Shown here: positions 54,545-64,000 of the stretch, in pieces
Position numbering within the stretch: the stretch's first letter is position 1
How the letters are laid out: each line of letters starts with the position of its first letter
DNA from: Chaetomium olivaceum
Lineage: Eukaryota > Ascomycota > Sordariomycetes > Sordariales > Chaetomiaceae
Direction of reading: 5' to 3'
NCBI GenBank assembly: GCA_039881045.1
Contig: JAYWVB010000046.1
Span: 1-64,000, forward strand
Length of the DNA: 64,000 bases
Position numbers and translations under genes: made by a program
The notes under the pieces: model-generated
Databases searched by the model: none
Told to the model about the DNA's origin: nothing
Seen by the model: only the letters and a program-made list of their open reading frames with translations

Positions 54545-56958
54545 TGAGAAAGGGGAAGAACATACCTCGCGCGAGGAGAGCGGCGCTGAATCCGCCGGCA
54601 CCGCTGGGATGGTCGCCCTCGACAATCACCTCACCCCGGCGCGCCTTGTCGACAAAAGTCATGACCTCCTTGAGCTTCTTCCTCCCGCCAACCGCGCTCT
54701 CGAGGCTCTTCAAAGCCGACTGGCACTGTTCCAGCTCGCCCTGAAGCACGCCAATGACGTGTTCACGCCCCTGGGCCCACTCGTTGGGCTGGATATCAGG
54801 GTCAAACTTGTAGGGTTTGAGGGAGATCTCAATGCCGTCGCTAGTGGCGTAGGATCGGTCCGCGAGGACGGTAGAGGCGGCTTCGCTAATGGCCTTGCGG
54901 GCTGACGGGTGCTTGGAGAAGGAGGACTTGTCGAGGAGCTTGTCAATGTTGGACTGGACGGCTGTGGCCGCTACCGTCGCCGCGAGACGGCCCACGCCGA
55001 GCCTAGTAAGGCCGGACAGCGCCGGTCACGTGTCGAGCTGCCGGTGCCAATAGGGCGACTTCGGGTCAGCGGTGGGCAGGTCGGCAATGTTGTCCGGCTC
55101 GGGCAGAGCCACAGAGAGATCCTCGACCGGCCTGTTCCAGTACCTGGCGGCAAGCTGGTCGAGGACTTTCTGGTCGAGTGCATCTTTCAGCAAACTTTGC
55201 AGCTGGGCCCGGCCAAAGGACGACGAGAAAGCGTGGAATTGGTGCTTGAACTCGTCTAGGCTCGCAGCCAGGTACGCCTCGGCGCTCATGGGCTGCTCGT
55301 TGTACTGCACCTTGAACTGATATGTGGTTTCCTCGAGGTCCCGCTGAATCGATTCGGTGGTCTCGTGCAACTTGGAGGACATGGTTTGTTCCAAGACCTG
55401 CATAAGCTTCTTCCGAAGCGTTATTGTGCCTGTGCTGACCCCGGCCTCCGGGCCAAACTGGGAAGGGTGGTTGTTGAAGAAGGCTCTCTCGTTCCGGGTG
55501 ATACCTGCCAGGAGATTGCCGGTCTCCCTCCTGAAGAGACCAGTCTGAGTTGGTATCTTGGAGATGACACCAACATAGCCTAGCCTGAGCGGGTATTTCC
55601 GATCGCTTAGAATATCAGCGCCCTTGTCCGGTTCAACCAAGTCCATCTTGGTGATAACACCAATAGTCCTTTCTCCCCGCGGGTCCACTCTACGGCTAGC
55701 TTGTAGAGCAGTCGAGTTCGCCAGATCGGTGTCGGCGGCCGAAATGGCGAGGATGATGTTGGGGCCCCTGATATACTTGTCACACAACTCCGAGATCTTG
55801 CGCTTCAATTCCCGGGGTTGGTTCTCTCCGGCCACTTGGATGTAACCGGGGAGGTCGATAAGCGACAGGTCCGGTATCCCTGGCGAGTGGATGGTAAGTC
55901 GGATAGGGTCGTCCGTGACGCACAGAGACTCAGGGACCGACTGGTTGAGTTCTGTTAGAGTCTTCTGAATCATGGAGAAGTCGGTAACCCTGGTAAGGCC
56001 GAGATCGGGAAATTCGCCATAATCGACCCGGGCTTCGGGATCGTTCACAAGTGTGAGCTCGATCGGCCGCCTGGTAATCATGTTGCTCCCCTTGGGCAGA
56101 AATTCATGGCCAACGATGGCTTCCAGCACGGAGCTCTTTCCCGACGACTGCGACCCGATAACAACGATAGACGGTAGGTAGCGTGACGGTGTTGGTTTGG
56201 CCGACCTTTTGTAGGAGGTTCCGGATTTCGATCATCTTCTTGGTGATGTACATCATCTGGTCGTCCTTGACGACTTCCTCGGGTGTCCGTTCGTCGTTTT
56301 CTTCAGCCTGATCAAGACCATATGCAGCGGCCGAGACTCCTGCCACGGCAGCAACGCCAGACCTGCTCTGCTTGGGCGGTTCCGGCCCGCCCTGTCCGCC
56401 TGGCCCTCCTTTGCCGGAGGCAGCCTCGCCCTCCCCTTTCATAATCTTGTCTAGCCATTCTGGAATCTCAAAGTTCTGTTTCGTATTGTCCCATCCCTGT
56501 TTCGTCTGTCCGGCGATATCCTTGGCGCCTCCCCACAGGGTTGAAGCGGTGGAAGTGACGGTGTTCTTCATGTTGCCATACATCTCCTGAGCCGTTACTG
56601 ACCTCTACGTCCCGTTAGCAAAACTCATCCAAGGCTGGCGTCCAGGGTTCGGCTTACGAATAGCCTGATACTGTATCCAGCCCACGGTGCCGATCATCAG
56701 GCCGCCGAACAGGGCGGGGATCCTGACAAACTTGAGGGCCAGCTTGGGCAGCATGCGGGCGAAGGAGGCATTTCGAACGATGACGGCGTTGTGATAGGCG
56801 TTCGACGGAAACTGCAGCGATCAGTCTGCGAGCGCGCGGCAAGGTCGGCCCGCTGGATGCCGCCGGTCGGGGAGGTGGTGGAAATGTCGGACTGCCCGAA
56901 CGGTGGTGCTGCGGGCGAGGGGGGCCATTGCCCCAACTGCACGGAGCTGCGCGCTCAT
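53965..56958 (-). CDS. MGM1: MGM1, mitochondrial dynamin-like GTPase (OPA1 orthologue), with several frame breaks and an in-frame stop
   Basis: Exons 56958-56658, 56604-54566 and 54449-53965 by splice sites. Amino end: basic MSAQLRAVGAMAPLARSTTV presequence and a membrane segment (IPALFGGLMIGTVGW). Dynamin GTPase: G1 GSQSSGKSS, G3 LIDLPG, G4 TKMD; then helical stalk and the GVGRLAATV, FLRDRADIINMR and CPEVFLDAVATKLSQTAVLF blocks. It fuses mitochondrial inner membranes. Lesions: frame changes near 56870-56885, 56809-56832 and 56587-56596; a GTAG/CTAC tetranucleotide present twice at 56173-56181 just before G1; an in-frame TGA at 55026-55028 where homologues have Cys, after HRQLDT. The gene is normally essential for mitochondrial DNA, so all-real lesions would be surprising. 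Confidence 0.85.
54491..54542. repeat. (GT)26 dinucleotide microsatellite in an MGM1 intron
   Basis: Perfect 52-bp GT array, (CA)n on the coding strand, within the last MGM1 intron (54450-54565). It occupies nearly half of the intron. Confidence 0.97.
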
Positions 56959-58240
56959 GGTGGTGAACCGAGCAGCGAGGATCTAGGCGTCATACGGCAG
57001 CATGGAAGTCGACACAGTCGTCGAGCAAGCAAGTGGGTGGGGGAGGGGTTGAAGAAGTCAGTGCGCTTGTTAATCGGGCAGTACTTTTGCGGACAAGGTG
57101 CATCGGTGCGGTGACAAGGACTCGCTCGTTTTCCCACTTAGGAATAAACCGGGAGTGGTGCCCCACCTTCGAGCTCGATTCACGGTTTAATTGCATGTTT
57201 GAGGGCTACTGCCAGCGAATTAATATTTCAGGCATGTGCGAAATTCGAGACACGGGAATTCCAGGTCCAATAAGATTTCACGGGATTTACGAAACAAGGG
57301 AGCAGAATCCCATTTTCTGGTGGTTACGTGAAAGGACGCGTGTTTGTTCTCGGCCTTTGGAATAGTACATACATATATCGTTTGAATTAAACCGTCGAAC
57401 AGAGTAGGAGGACGATCAACCTGAAGTGTACGGGATAGAAGTTACGGGGGCAATGGTCGGGGTTGGGCAGTCAGAGCATGTACATGTAGCTATCTCGAAC
57501 CACGTCATATAACTGCCCGACAGGACAGGATAACGTTGTGTTTGGGAGGTTGTCGTCCGATGAAACAATGTTCTCCTACTTGGGCTTGCTGTGGGTCTCC
57601 CCACATGATATCCCGCTCATTGTGCATCCAACCTGGCCAGCCCGGTCTCGGCTGCAGGGTGCCCAACTAAAGTTAGTGTAGCACAGCAGAGGCGCTGGCA
57701 GACGACCAACTAAAGGCAGCTTTAGCCCGGTAAGGTCAAGCTGTTGTACACTAAAAGAACCAACCAGTTGCATTGATGTCGAATGTTACTCTTGGTTGCG
57801 AGGGATTAAACCAAAAACACAATTAACCTTAATTTACCTTGCAGGGTTGCAAACTGATTTCGATCGTCTCTCATTCCGAAGTGGCACGCACAAGACTTAA
57901 CAAAGGCACTTCCGCCATTCGCTCAGCCGATTCCGTCAGCCCTGCCGCCGGGAACTTGCCTCGAGCCATGCCCTTGTCCGTCCTGACTCCTTCTTTAAGT
58001 GGACCAACAACACCTTCAACACCCAAACGACGGACACTTCGCTGCAGTTATCCCACGCGCTGACCTGTCACACGATCACAAACATCGGGGATAGGTTTGG
58101 GATTTAACTGGAAACTATTCGAAAGGCCGAAAGTTACTCTCTCTGCGGACTGTTTCCCATCTTACTTGGACCAGCGCCCATTCGACTCCACCGCCCGTTC
58201 TCGGACCGCTTGATCTTGGGCACCATCACCGCCGACCACC
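56959..58240. promoter_or_regulatory. divergent promoter region MGM1/DUG3
   Basis: No gene. Contains the TATA-like ACATACATATATC at 57367 and several TGTACATG elements around 57478. The last 100 bp holds the DUG3 leader. Confidence 0.5.
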
Positions 58241-59912
58241 ATGTGCCGGTTTTTGGTAAGACGGCAATGCCAGCGTCGAGCGTTCAGGACCATGGTTACT
58301 AAAAGTGGCTCGCATTATCTAGGTCTACAAGGGCAGCGACGAGATACTCCTCTCGAAGCTCGTCCTCGACCCAGCGCATTCCATCCTCAAGCAGTCGTTT
58401 GACTCGCGCCTCCGACTGGTGAGCCGGCGCAATTCCCCATGTATCTAAGAGTCGTGACTCACAGTATTGTTTTGGATTACAGGATACTCGCCGCGGACAA
58501 AACAATGCGGACGGCTTCGGGATTGGCTTCTACACCGACGCAAGACTGGGCGCCGCCCCGTGCCTCTTCACCTCGACCACACCGGCCTGGAACTGCGTGA
58601 ATCTGCAGCGGATCGCCTCCAAGACGGCGTCGAGGTTGATCTTTGCCCATGTACGAGCTACCACCGAAGGGTCTCTCAGCGAGGACAACTGCCACCCGTT
58701 CTGCCACGGCAGCTTGATGTGGATGCACAATGGTGGTTTGGGCGGTTGGAAGCAGATCAAGCGAAGGCTTGGTGAGCGGTTGGCCGATAAGTGGTATCTG
58801 AATGTGGTGGGCGGCACCGACAGCGAGTGGGCATTTGCCTTGTTCCTGGACACGCTGGAACGGATGGGCCACGACCCCAGCTCACAGCCGGAGACCGGAT
58901 TTGGGCCGACAGTCCTCAGAAAAGCGATGCTCAAGACAATTGCGCTGATCAACGAGCTCATCGACAACATCCCCGAAAGTGTCGTGCATGCCGAGAGACG
59001 TCGACACCAGGAGTCTCCTGAACTTCTCCGTCTCAGATGGCCACAGCATCATCTGCACCCGGTACATCGGTAGCTCGTCAGATGAGGCTGCCAGTTTGTA
59101 CTATTCGTCCGGCACTCTGTGGGAAACAAGGGCGCCGACGCCTGATAGCCGGGATTACCAGATGGAGCGAAGTGACAAGGGCGCAGATGTTGTTCTGGTG
59201 GCCAGCGAACCCTTGACCTTTGAGCGAGGTATGTCCAGTTAAGCCATGCCCTGGTGGGATCCAGTACTGACCGCTTCTAGAAAACTGGGTAAACGTCCCA
59301 ACGAACTCTATCCTCACAATACACAACCAGACAGTCATGGTGCATCCAATTATGGACCAGTACTACGACCGCAACCCGCAACACCGCCGCTCAACCGCCT
59401 TCGTCCGCACAAAGGGCCTTTCGGCCAACGAGAAGGGTACCTCCAGGGCCGGGACACCTTTTGGCCTTCCGGCAGGCGTTCCAGCCGTTTCTGCCGCAGC
59501 GCAACTCCCCGACCAGCCAGAACCGCTCAAACAGCGTCTCCGTGGTCCAACCATCCCATCCATTACCGCCCCCCGCGTGCTCGATACCTTTTCATCTACA
59601 TCGACCCTGCCGCGCTCCCGAACACCGCTTTCCCACGCCGAGACTGTCGCCCCAGAGTCGTCATCGTCCACGGACGTCAGGGAGCTCACGGCGCCGCCTC
59701 TTCTCCGGGCCACGTCACAGCAACCGCCGGCGCAAGGCAATATTAAGAAGAAGCGGGCCTCGCTGAGCGCGGTGGAGGCGGTACACGGCGGGGGCTCGGC
59801 CGGACTGGTGCAGTATTTCGATACGAGCCCGATCACACCAGAGCCGGTGCGGTCCGAGTATGGGACCCCTGACAAGATTGCGCGCATGTTCCCCGAGTTG
59901 GCTCTGCAATAA
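58241..59912 (+). CDS. DUG3: DUG3, glutamine amidotransferase subunit of the glutathione degradosome, with one frame break
   Basis: Exons 58241-58255, 58323-58418, 58483-59228 and 59281-59912. The mature protein would begin at Cys2 (MCRFL-VYKGSDEI), the catalytic nucleophile of class II glutamine amidotransferases, followed by DTRRGQNNADGFGIGFY, LIFAHVRATTEGSLSEDNCH-PF and GSLMWMHNGGLGG. With Dug2 it cleaves the gamma-glutamyl bond of glutathione in the cytosol. One extra base lies in GAGAGA 58993-58998 (between VVHAE and DVDTRSLLNF). Removing it gives exactly 496 codons (495 aa). The carboxyl ~110 residues are disordered Ser/Thr/Pro. The 15-bp first exon is typical of fungal DUG3. Confidence 0.9.
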
Positions 59913-60325
59913 GACAAGGTGGTTATTTCTTAGCATGATGGGTGTTTGCGTTTACGGGCTACTAGAATGTTTGGCGTTTGGCGCAGGCATGGGATGGCCG
60001 CGGCATAGTAGCCAGTGGGGTGCCTTTTGTTTAGTTGCATGTCTTGTTTATATTCGGGGTTGAGGGGCCCTCATCCGGGAGGTAATGCTTGAGGTAATGC
60101 TTGAGAAAATGCCTACCTAGACGTAGGCAGATTGGCTGTTCATAGCATAGCATAAAGCATGTCCATACCAGATTTGACCATCTTTTGTACTCGTGAAGTA
60201 CCATCACATGGACACAACACGCAATAAGAGTCAAACCCTCATGATATTAACCCGCACCCTACCAAAAAAATACAACCCAACCAACCCCTCAAAACAACCC
60301 AACGGCCCCCCTAACCTACCCATCA
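59913..60325. other. intergenic between convergent DUG3 and ZRG17
   Basis: Contains an imperfect pal­indrome GCCTACCTAGACGTAGGC at 60110-60127 and a duplicated GAGGTAATGCTT at 60078. No gene. Confidence 0.5.
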
Positions 60326-62199
60326 CTACACGTCTGCACCGTAAACCTCCCACCTCAAGTTCCCGCCCCGTCCATACCCTTCCCCAAGCCGGTTCTGCAC
60401 CACCCTCGCCAGCCGCGCCCGCAGCTGGCTCAGCGCCGCCCCGTCCTCGTCTAACCCTCCCCCTCCCCCTAGCCCAGTGCCAGAGTTACTACTACTACCA
60501 CTCCCTGCCCCTTTGGCGACCCGCACTTTCAGGTTGGCCATCCCCAGCCCGTAGTGTACCTGCCAGAACTGCGCCTCTTCGACGCGGGTGATGTGCGGCT
60601 CGGACTCGATCTCGCGGACCACGGAGGAGACGGTGGCGTTGTCGTTTTCGCGGGCATGGTTCTTGTTGTTGGCGTTGCTGGTGGTGGGGGCGAGAGCGGA
60701 TTTGGTGTTGGTGTGGTTGTTGTGGTTGTTGTTTTTGTTGTTGTTGTTGTTGATGATGGTAGGGGCTGAAGTAGCTGGGGAGGCGGACAGCTCGCTGTAG
60801 CTCATGAGCAGCATGAGGCCCTGGGCGACGGCGAGGCGGGTACCGAGGATGAACATGCTCGCGGCGATGGCCGCGCAGAGGAGGCGGTCGAGCCAGACGA
60901 GGTGGGGCACGTGAGCAAGGGGAGCAGGAGCATCAGGAAGGAGAAGCAGAGGGTCAGAAAGTGGAAGGGGTTGGCGAGGATCCCCGCCCCGGGGAGGAGG
61001 CGGGCGAGGTAGGGGAAGGGCACCCGCATCACCCGCCGGATTCGTCCGTGGTTACGCAGCCCGTACGCGCTGACCAGCGTGCTCACTACCGCGGCGAGGC
61101 TGGTGAAGTCGACCGTGCCGGGGGTTATGTAGCGCACGCCGTGGGTGTGGCCGTGGCTGTCTAAGGGGGTTTCGCCGCCGCTGGCGTGGGTGGTGGTTGT
61201 TGATGTAGCGGGGTGGTGCGGGGCGTGGTCGCCGACGGTCTCGAGGAAGTGTTTGAGGTTGTGCGAGATGAGGTCGAAGCCGCCAAAGACGAGGAAGACG
61301 GACATGGCAAAACCCGCGAGGACCTCGGCACGCTGCAGGCCGAAGGGGTGCCGGATGCTGGAGCGCCGCCAGACTTCGAAGTTGCCCAGCACGTCGACGG
61401 CAACGCACACGGCAGCCGACCCGACGTCAAAGAAGACAAGGTGCGACAGCGCCGTCATAGCAAGGGAACCTTCGGCGCCGAAAAAGACGTACATGGCGAC
61501 GGCCGCGTGGCAGCAGCACCACCAGAGGCGGGCACGCTGGCCGCGCTGCATGCTAGCCCATGCTTCTTTGAGTGTTGGTATGGGGAGGGAGGCCGGTAGC
61601 ACGGGAGGAGGTCGCGGGGGTGGTTCTTGAAAAATTTGGTGTTGTGCGCTTATCGAGCTGTGTTTGTAACGGTGACCTCGTCGTTGCCCAATGTTCTAAA
61701 TAAGGGAAAAGTTGATTAGCTGCTCTGTTGTCAAACCCTCGACGTTCCATCTCTGGCAATTGCATCTGATTGTACCACCATAAGAGAGAAAGACGTTCAC
61801 GTACTGACTTGACTGGGCCCGAGGAGATAAATTGGGTTTGAAAGTTGAAGGGGTTCTTTGGGGTAGGGGTATTTGAACCCCCATCGGCAAGCCCATCTTC
61901 AGCAACCATGGCGAAGGTGGCCTCGGGGGACGGAGGGCGCAACGAAGGCGAGTGGTGGGGGTGTAGGAGGGTCGCCGGACTGAGAGGGGTCTGCGCTCTG
62001 GGGTATTCGCGACTGCCAATTCAATGAGTTCCTCCTGGTCCTGATCTTGATGGTGATTGTGATTGCGATTGTGGTCGTCGCCGTCGTAATCGTCGCAAGT
62101 GAACTGGAACGAGGGCTCGCCGTGGTTGTCGTCTGGCGCGACAATGGCCGGTATTGGCGGTGGCCCTTGGGGTTTGGGAGGAAACAGACTGGGAGCCAT
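60326..62199 (-). CDS. ZRG17: ZRG17-type cation diffusion facilitator (ER zinc transporter), with two frame breaks
   Basis: Exons 62199-61805 and 61695-60326. Amino part is disordered (MAPSLFPPKPQGPPPIPA, (NH)-rich, then NPFNFQTQFISSGPVKS). After the intron comes the NIGQRRGHRYKHSSI block typical of ZRG17, then membrane segments with DVLGNFEVWRRSSIRHPFGL, QRAEVLAGFAMSVFLVFGGF and DLISHNLKHFLE. CDF carboxyl domain: PHITRVEEAQFWQVHYGLGM. In yeast Zrg17 pairs with Msc2 to load zinc into the ER. Breaks: one base missing at about 61978-61988 and one at 60910-60915 (LLPLLT to VPHLVWLDRLL). Adding both gives exactly 589 codons. The last variable loop has (N)n repeats. Confidence 0.88.
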
Positions 62200-62983
62200 G
62201 TGCTTTTTTGATCCCACGTCGCTCAATGGTCGTGCCGTCTACCCCTGCGCGCCGTCGTTGTCGGCGGGCAATCGTCAAGGTGGGTGCGGAGCCAGGCGTG
62301 GATCTCGAAGAGCAGGGGTTTTCCGTTTTGCGCCTAGTGTATTTGGACGAATTTGGGCTTTTTCTCAGTGTCAAGAAACCTTCACACCTCCTGAACCGGT
62401 CTTTGTCTTTCTAAATTGACCTACAGAGGGAATTGGCCATATCGTGTAGTTATACATACCTATCTCGACAATCGGACATCGTGTAAGATTAGCACGGCGT
62501 TTTCCGTAAAACCTCATAAAATGCGAAGAACCCCCCCAAGCCGTTGGCCAGCAACAGCGGCCATCTTGCCTCGTGGGGCCTGAGGGGCACAAGGGGCACC
62601 AGAGCGGGCCGTGACAAGGGGGGAGGTCTTGGCTCGCTTGCCTGCCCCTTCTCGCAGGATCCACTTCAAAAGTTCAATGGCATTCGCGAATGCAGGGGTT
62701 CGAGATTCTTCTGCAGGGCACCTCAACGTCATGCCGGCTCACGACTTCACCACTCCGTCAAACACCTTCCATCCCTCAATCCCCGAATCCAGGGGTGTCC
62801 CAACCTCAAGCGCTTCGCAGTGGCTGCTGGGAGGCGCAAACTGCAAGTACTGCGTAAGAGTGCTCGGGCATTGATGGACCGTGTGTCTTATCCGGGCCAA
62901 CTGTACGACTAGTACCAGCAACTGAACCAAGCAAGAGGAGTACGTAAGGTACCCATCAGCGCGACCTCGAAATTTCATCCGCC
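62200..62983. promoter_or_regulatory. divergent promoter region
   Basis: Lies between ZRG17 (-) and the Ser/Pro-rich gene (+). No ORF here is convincing; nothing else seen. Confidence 0.45.
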
Positions 62984-64000
62984 ATGGAACAACCTACGTC
63001 AGCGCCCACCACCCCCGATGCGCCTCCCGCCTCCAGCTCGAACCGCCCACCGCCGGGTAGGAAGCGGAGCTCGTCTGGGGCAGGTGGGCTGCTGTCCAAG
63101 CTTCCCTTCATGCGCTCCACTGGCGAACACCGACCGAGATCCCGCCGCAATACCATCGAGACCGACCCGGCTGTCCCGGGCCCGACACTGCCGGTACCAT
63201 CCTTCACTTCGATCCCTGCCGACCCACCCCAGAACCGCGTACCTGCCTCCCATCCTACCACGGCACCGCTGCCTCACATACTCCAACATCAGACGGCGCA
63301 ACAAAAAACACGACGACGTAGGGGGTCACTGCGGAAAGTTGCGTTGCTTGGACGGGGCGCTCAGCGGGAGCGACGCGAGGGACGGGGGTTGACAATTGAT
63401 ACCACACTCGACGACGGGAGCAACGGGACACCCTACGAGATTGTACCTACAGGCACAGGGCCCGTCACGTCAAGTCCTGTGCCCATCGACGGACGGTCCA
63501 ACGCCATTCCGATACCCAAGAGCGGTGGGGCTGGCCAACCATACGGACTCGGTATCACGGGCCCAAAAGGCCGTTCCAGCATGGACGGGCACACATCCAC
63601 CTCCGACCCCGACGCAACACCCACCGCTGCACTAGCACCCAACCACCTAGGAACCACAGCCTCCAGCCCACCCATCACCACCGCCGCCGCCGACAAGAGG
63701 CCCAGCATAAGCTACAGCACCACCGACGACGAAGACACCCTACACATGGCGCGACCTAGCCCATCCTCCCTCGCCATCCCGCGCGCCACCACCCCCTCAC
63801 TCTCCCTCTCCTCCTCCTCCGCCATCAGCCTCCTCCGCCCAGACCGGGCCTCTCTCTCCTCCGGCTCCGAATCCTATTACCTCACCCGCCCAGCCGGCGG
63901 ACTCAGCAGCGCCTCCAGCGCCATCAGCGGCGGCGGCGTGCTCCCCTCCCTCCAACGCCGCCGCAGCGCAACCATCCAGCGGGCCAAGTCCCCACTAGGC
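62984..64000 (+). CDS. 5' part of a Ser/Pro-rich protein, continues beyond the window
   Basis: Open from ATG 62984 to the window edge in one frame (339 codons, no stop), MEQPTSAPTTPDAPP start. Disordered, rich in Ser, Pro, Thr, Arg. Recognisable short blocks: GLLSKLPFMRS, then RRRRGSLRKVALLGRGAQRE and LTIDTTLDD, and Ser-rich RRRSATIQRAKSP near the edge. RRRxGSLRK..LLGRGAQRER-like segments occur in the disordered amino ends of some large fungal proteins (I recall DUF1765-type), but the domain itself would be outside this window. Function cannot be assigned. Confidence 0.65.
   Translation, partial: MEQPTSAPTTPDAPPASSSNRPPPGRKRSSSGAGGLLSKLPFMRSTGEHRPRSRRNTIETDPAVPGPTLPVPSFTSIPADPPQNRVPASHPTTAPLPHILQHQTAQQKTRRRRGSLRKVALLGRGAQRERREGRGLTIDTTLDDGSNGTPYEIVPTGTGPVTSSPVPIDGRSNAIPIPKSGGAGQPYGLGITGPKGRSSMDGHTSTSDPDATPTAALAPNHLGTTASSPPITTAAADKRPSISYSTTDDEDTLHMARPSPSSLAIPRATTPSLSLSSSSAISLLRPDRASLSSGSESYYLTRPAGGLSSASSAISGGGVLPSLQRRRSATIQRAKSPLG

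Noticed and set aside
55026..55028. Selenocysteine or programmed readthrough at the MGM1 TGA
   Set aside because: Fungi of this group lack selenocysteine insertion, and the gene has several other breaks, so mutation or error is simpler.

Overview
The window looks like nuclear DNA of a filamentous ascomycete, probably a Sordariomycete (Sordariales-like). Genes are GC-rich and carry short GT..AG introns of about 42-198 bp with CTNAC-type branch sites. The gene set is typical of Pezizomycotina: SPB1, SCAP, MED5, a TRAP-alpha/IRC22-like protein, MGM1, DUG3, ZRG17 and a JMJD7-like protein. I assembled eighteen protein gene models by hand-joining exons, plus a divergent 14-3-3-like gene, an amino-terminal gene fragment at the right edge, and several relics. 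I found no tRNA, rRNA, CRISPR or plasmid-like element.

Layout. 0.9-10.3 kb: SPB1 (+), a JMJD7-like cupin hydroxylase (-), then divergently SCAP (+). 10.9-13.8 kb: a large hypothetical protein with a possible STAND/Het-like amino-terminal domain (-). 15.0-21.7 kb: a tiny Cys-rich protein, a long non-coding stretch, a 14-3-3-like gene and a single-pass membrane protein. 22.7-26.2 kb: a gene graveyard with broken ORFs, two tandem-repeat arrays and an inverted ~180 bp copy of part of SCAP. 26.8-33.6 kb: two neighbouring zinc-finger-like hypothetical proteins, a DUF4202 protein and an F-box protein. 33.9-34.4 kb: a truncated Tc1/mariner element. 34.8-36.7 kb: a cytochrome b5/FMN dehydrogenase gene ending in SKL. 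37-46 kb: two hypothetical/surface proteins, MED5 and a conserved fungal protein. 46.2-52 kb: gene-poor, with one small 2EXR/F-box-like ORF. 52-64 kb: TRAP-alpha-like, MGM1, DUG3, ZRG17 and the 5' part of a Ser/Pro-rich protein.

Functions. SCAP, the TRAP-alpha-like protein and ZRG17 act at the ER membrane (sterol-regulated proteolysis, translocation, zinc). MGM1 acts in mitochondrial fusion, DUG3 in glutathione breakdown, MED5 in transcription and SPB1 in ribosome assembly. They are housekeeping genes without an evident shared pathway.

The most striking property of the window is that at least ten conserved genes carry one or more single-base (sometimes 2 or 4 bp) reading-frame breaks, often in short homopolymers or dinucleotide runs. 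In eight of them, correcting the inferred one or two bases restores a full-length ORF whose length is an exact multiple of three. The simplest reading is base-level assembly error. The FMN dehydrogenase and MGM1 carry so many lesions that real decay must also be considered. I see no convincing novel system. The best leads are the SCAP fragment and decay zone, the paired RanBP2-like zinc proteins, and a repeated palindromic motif.
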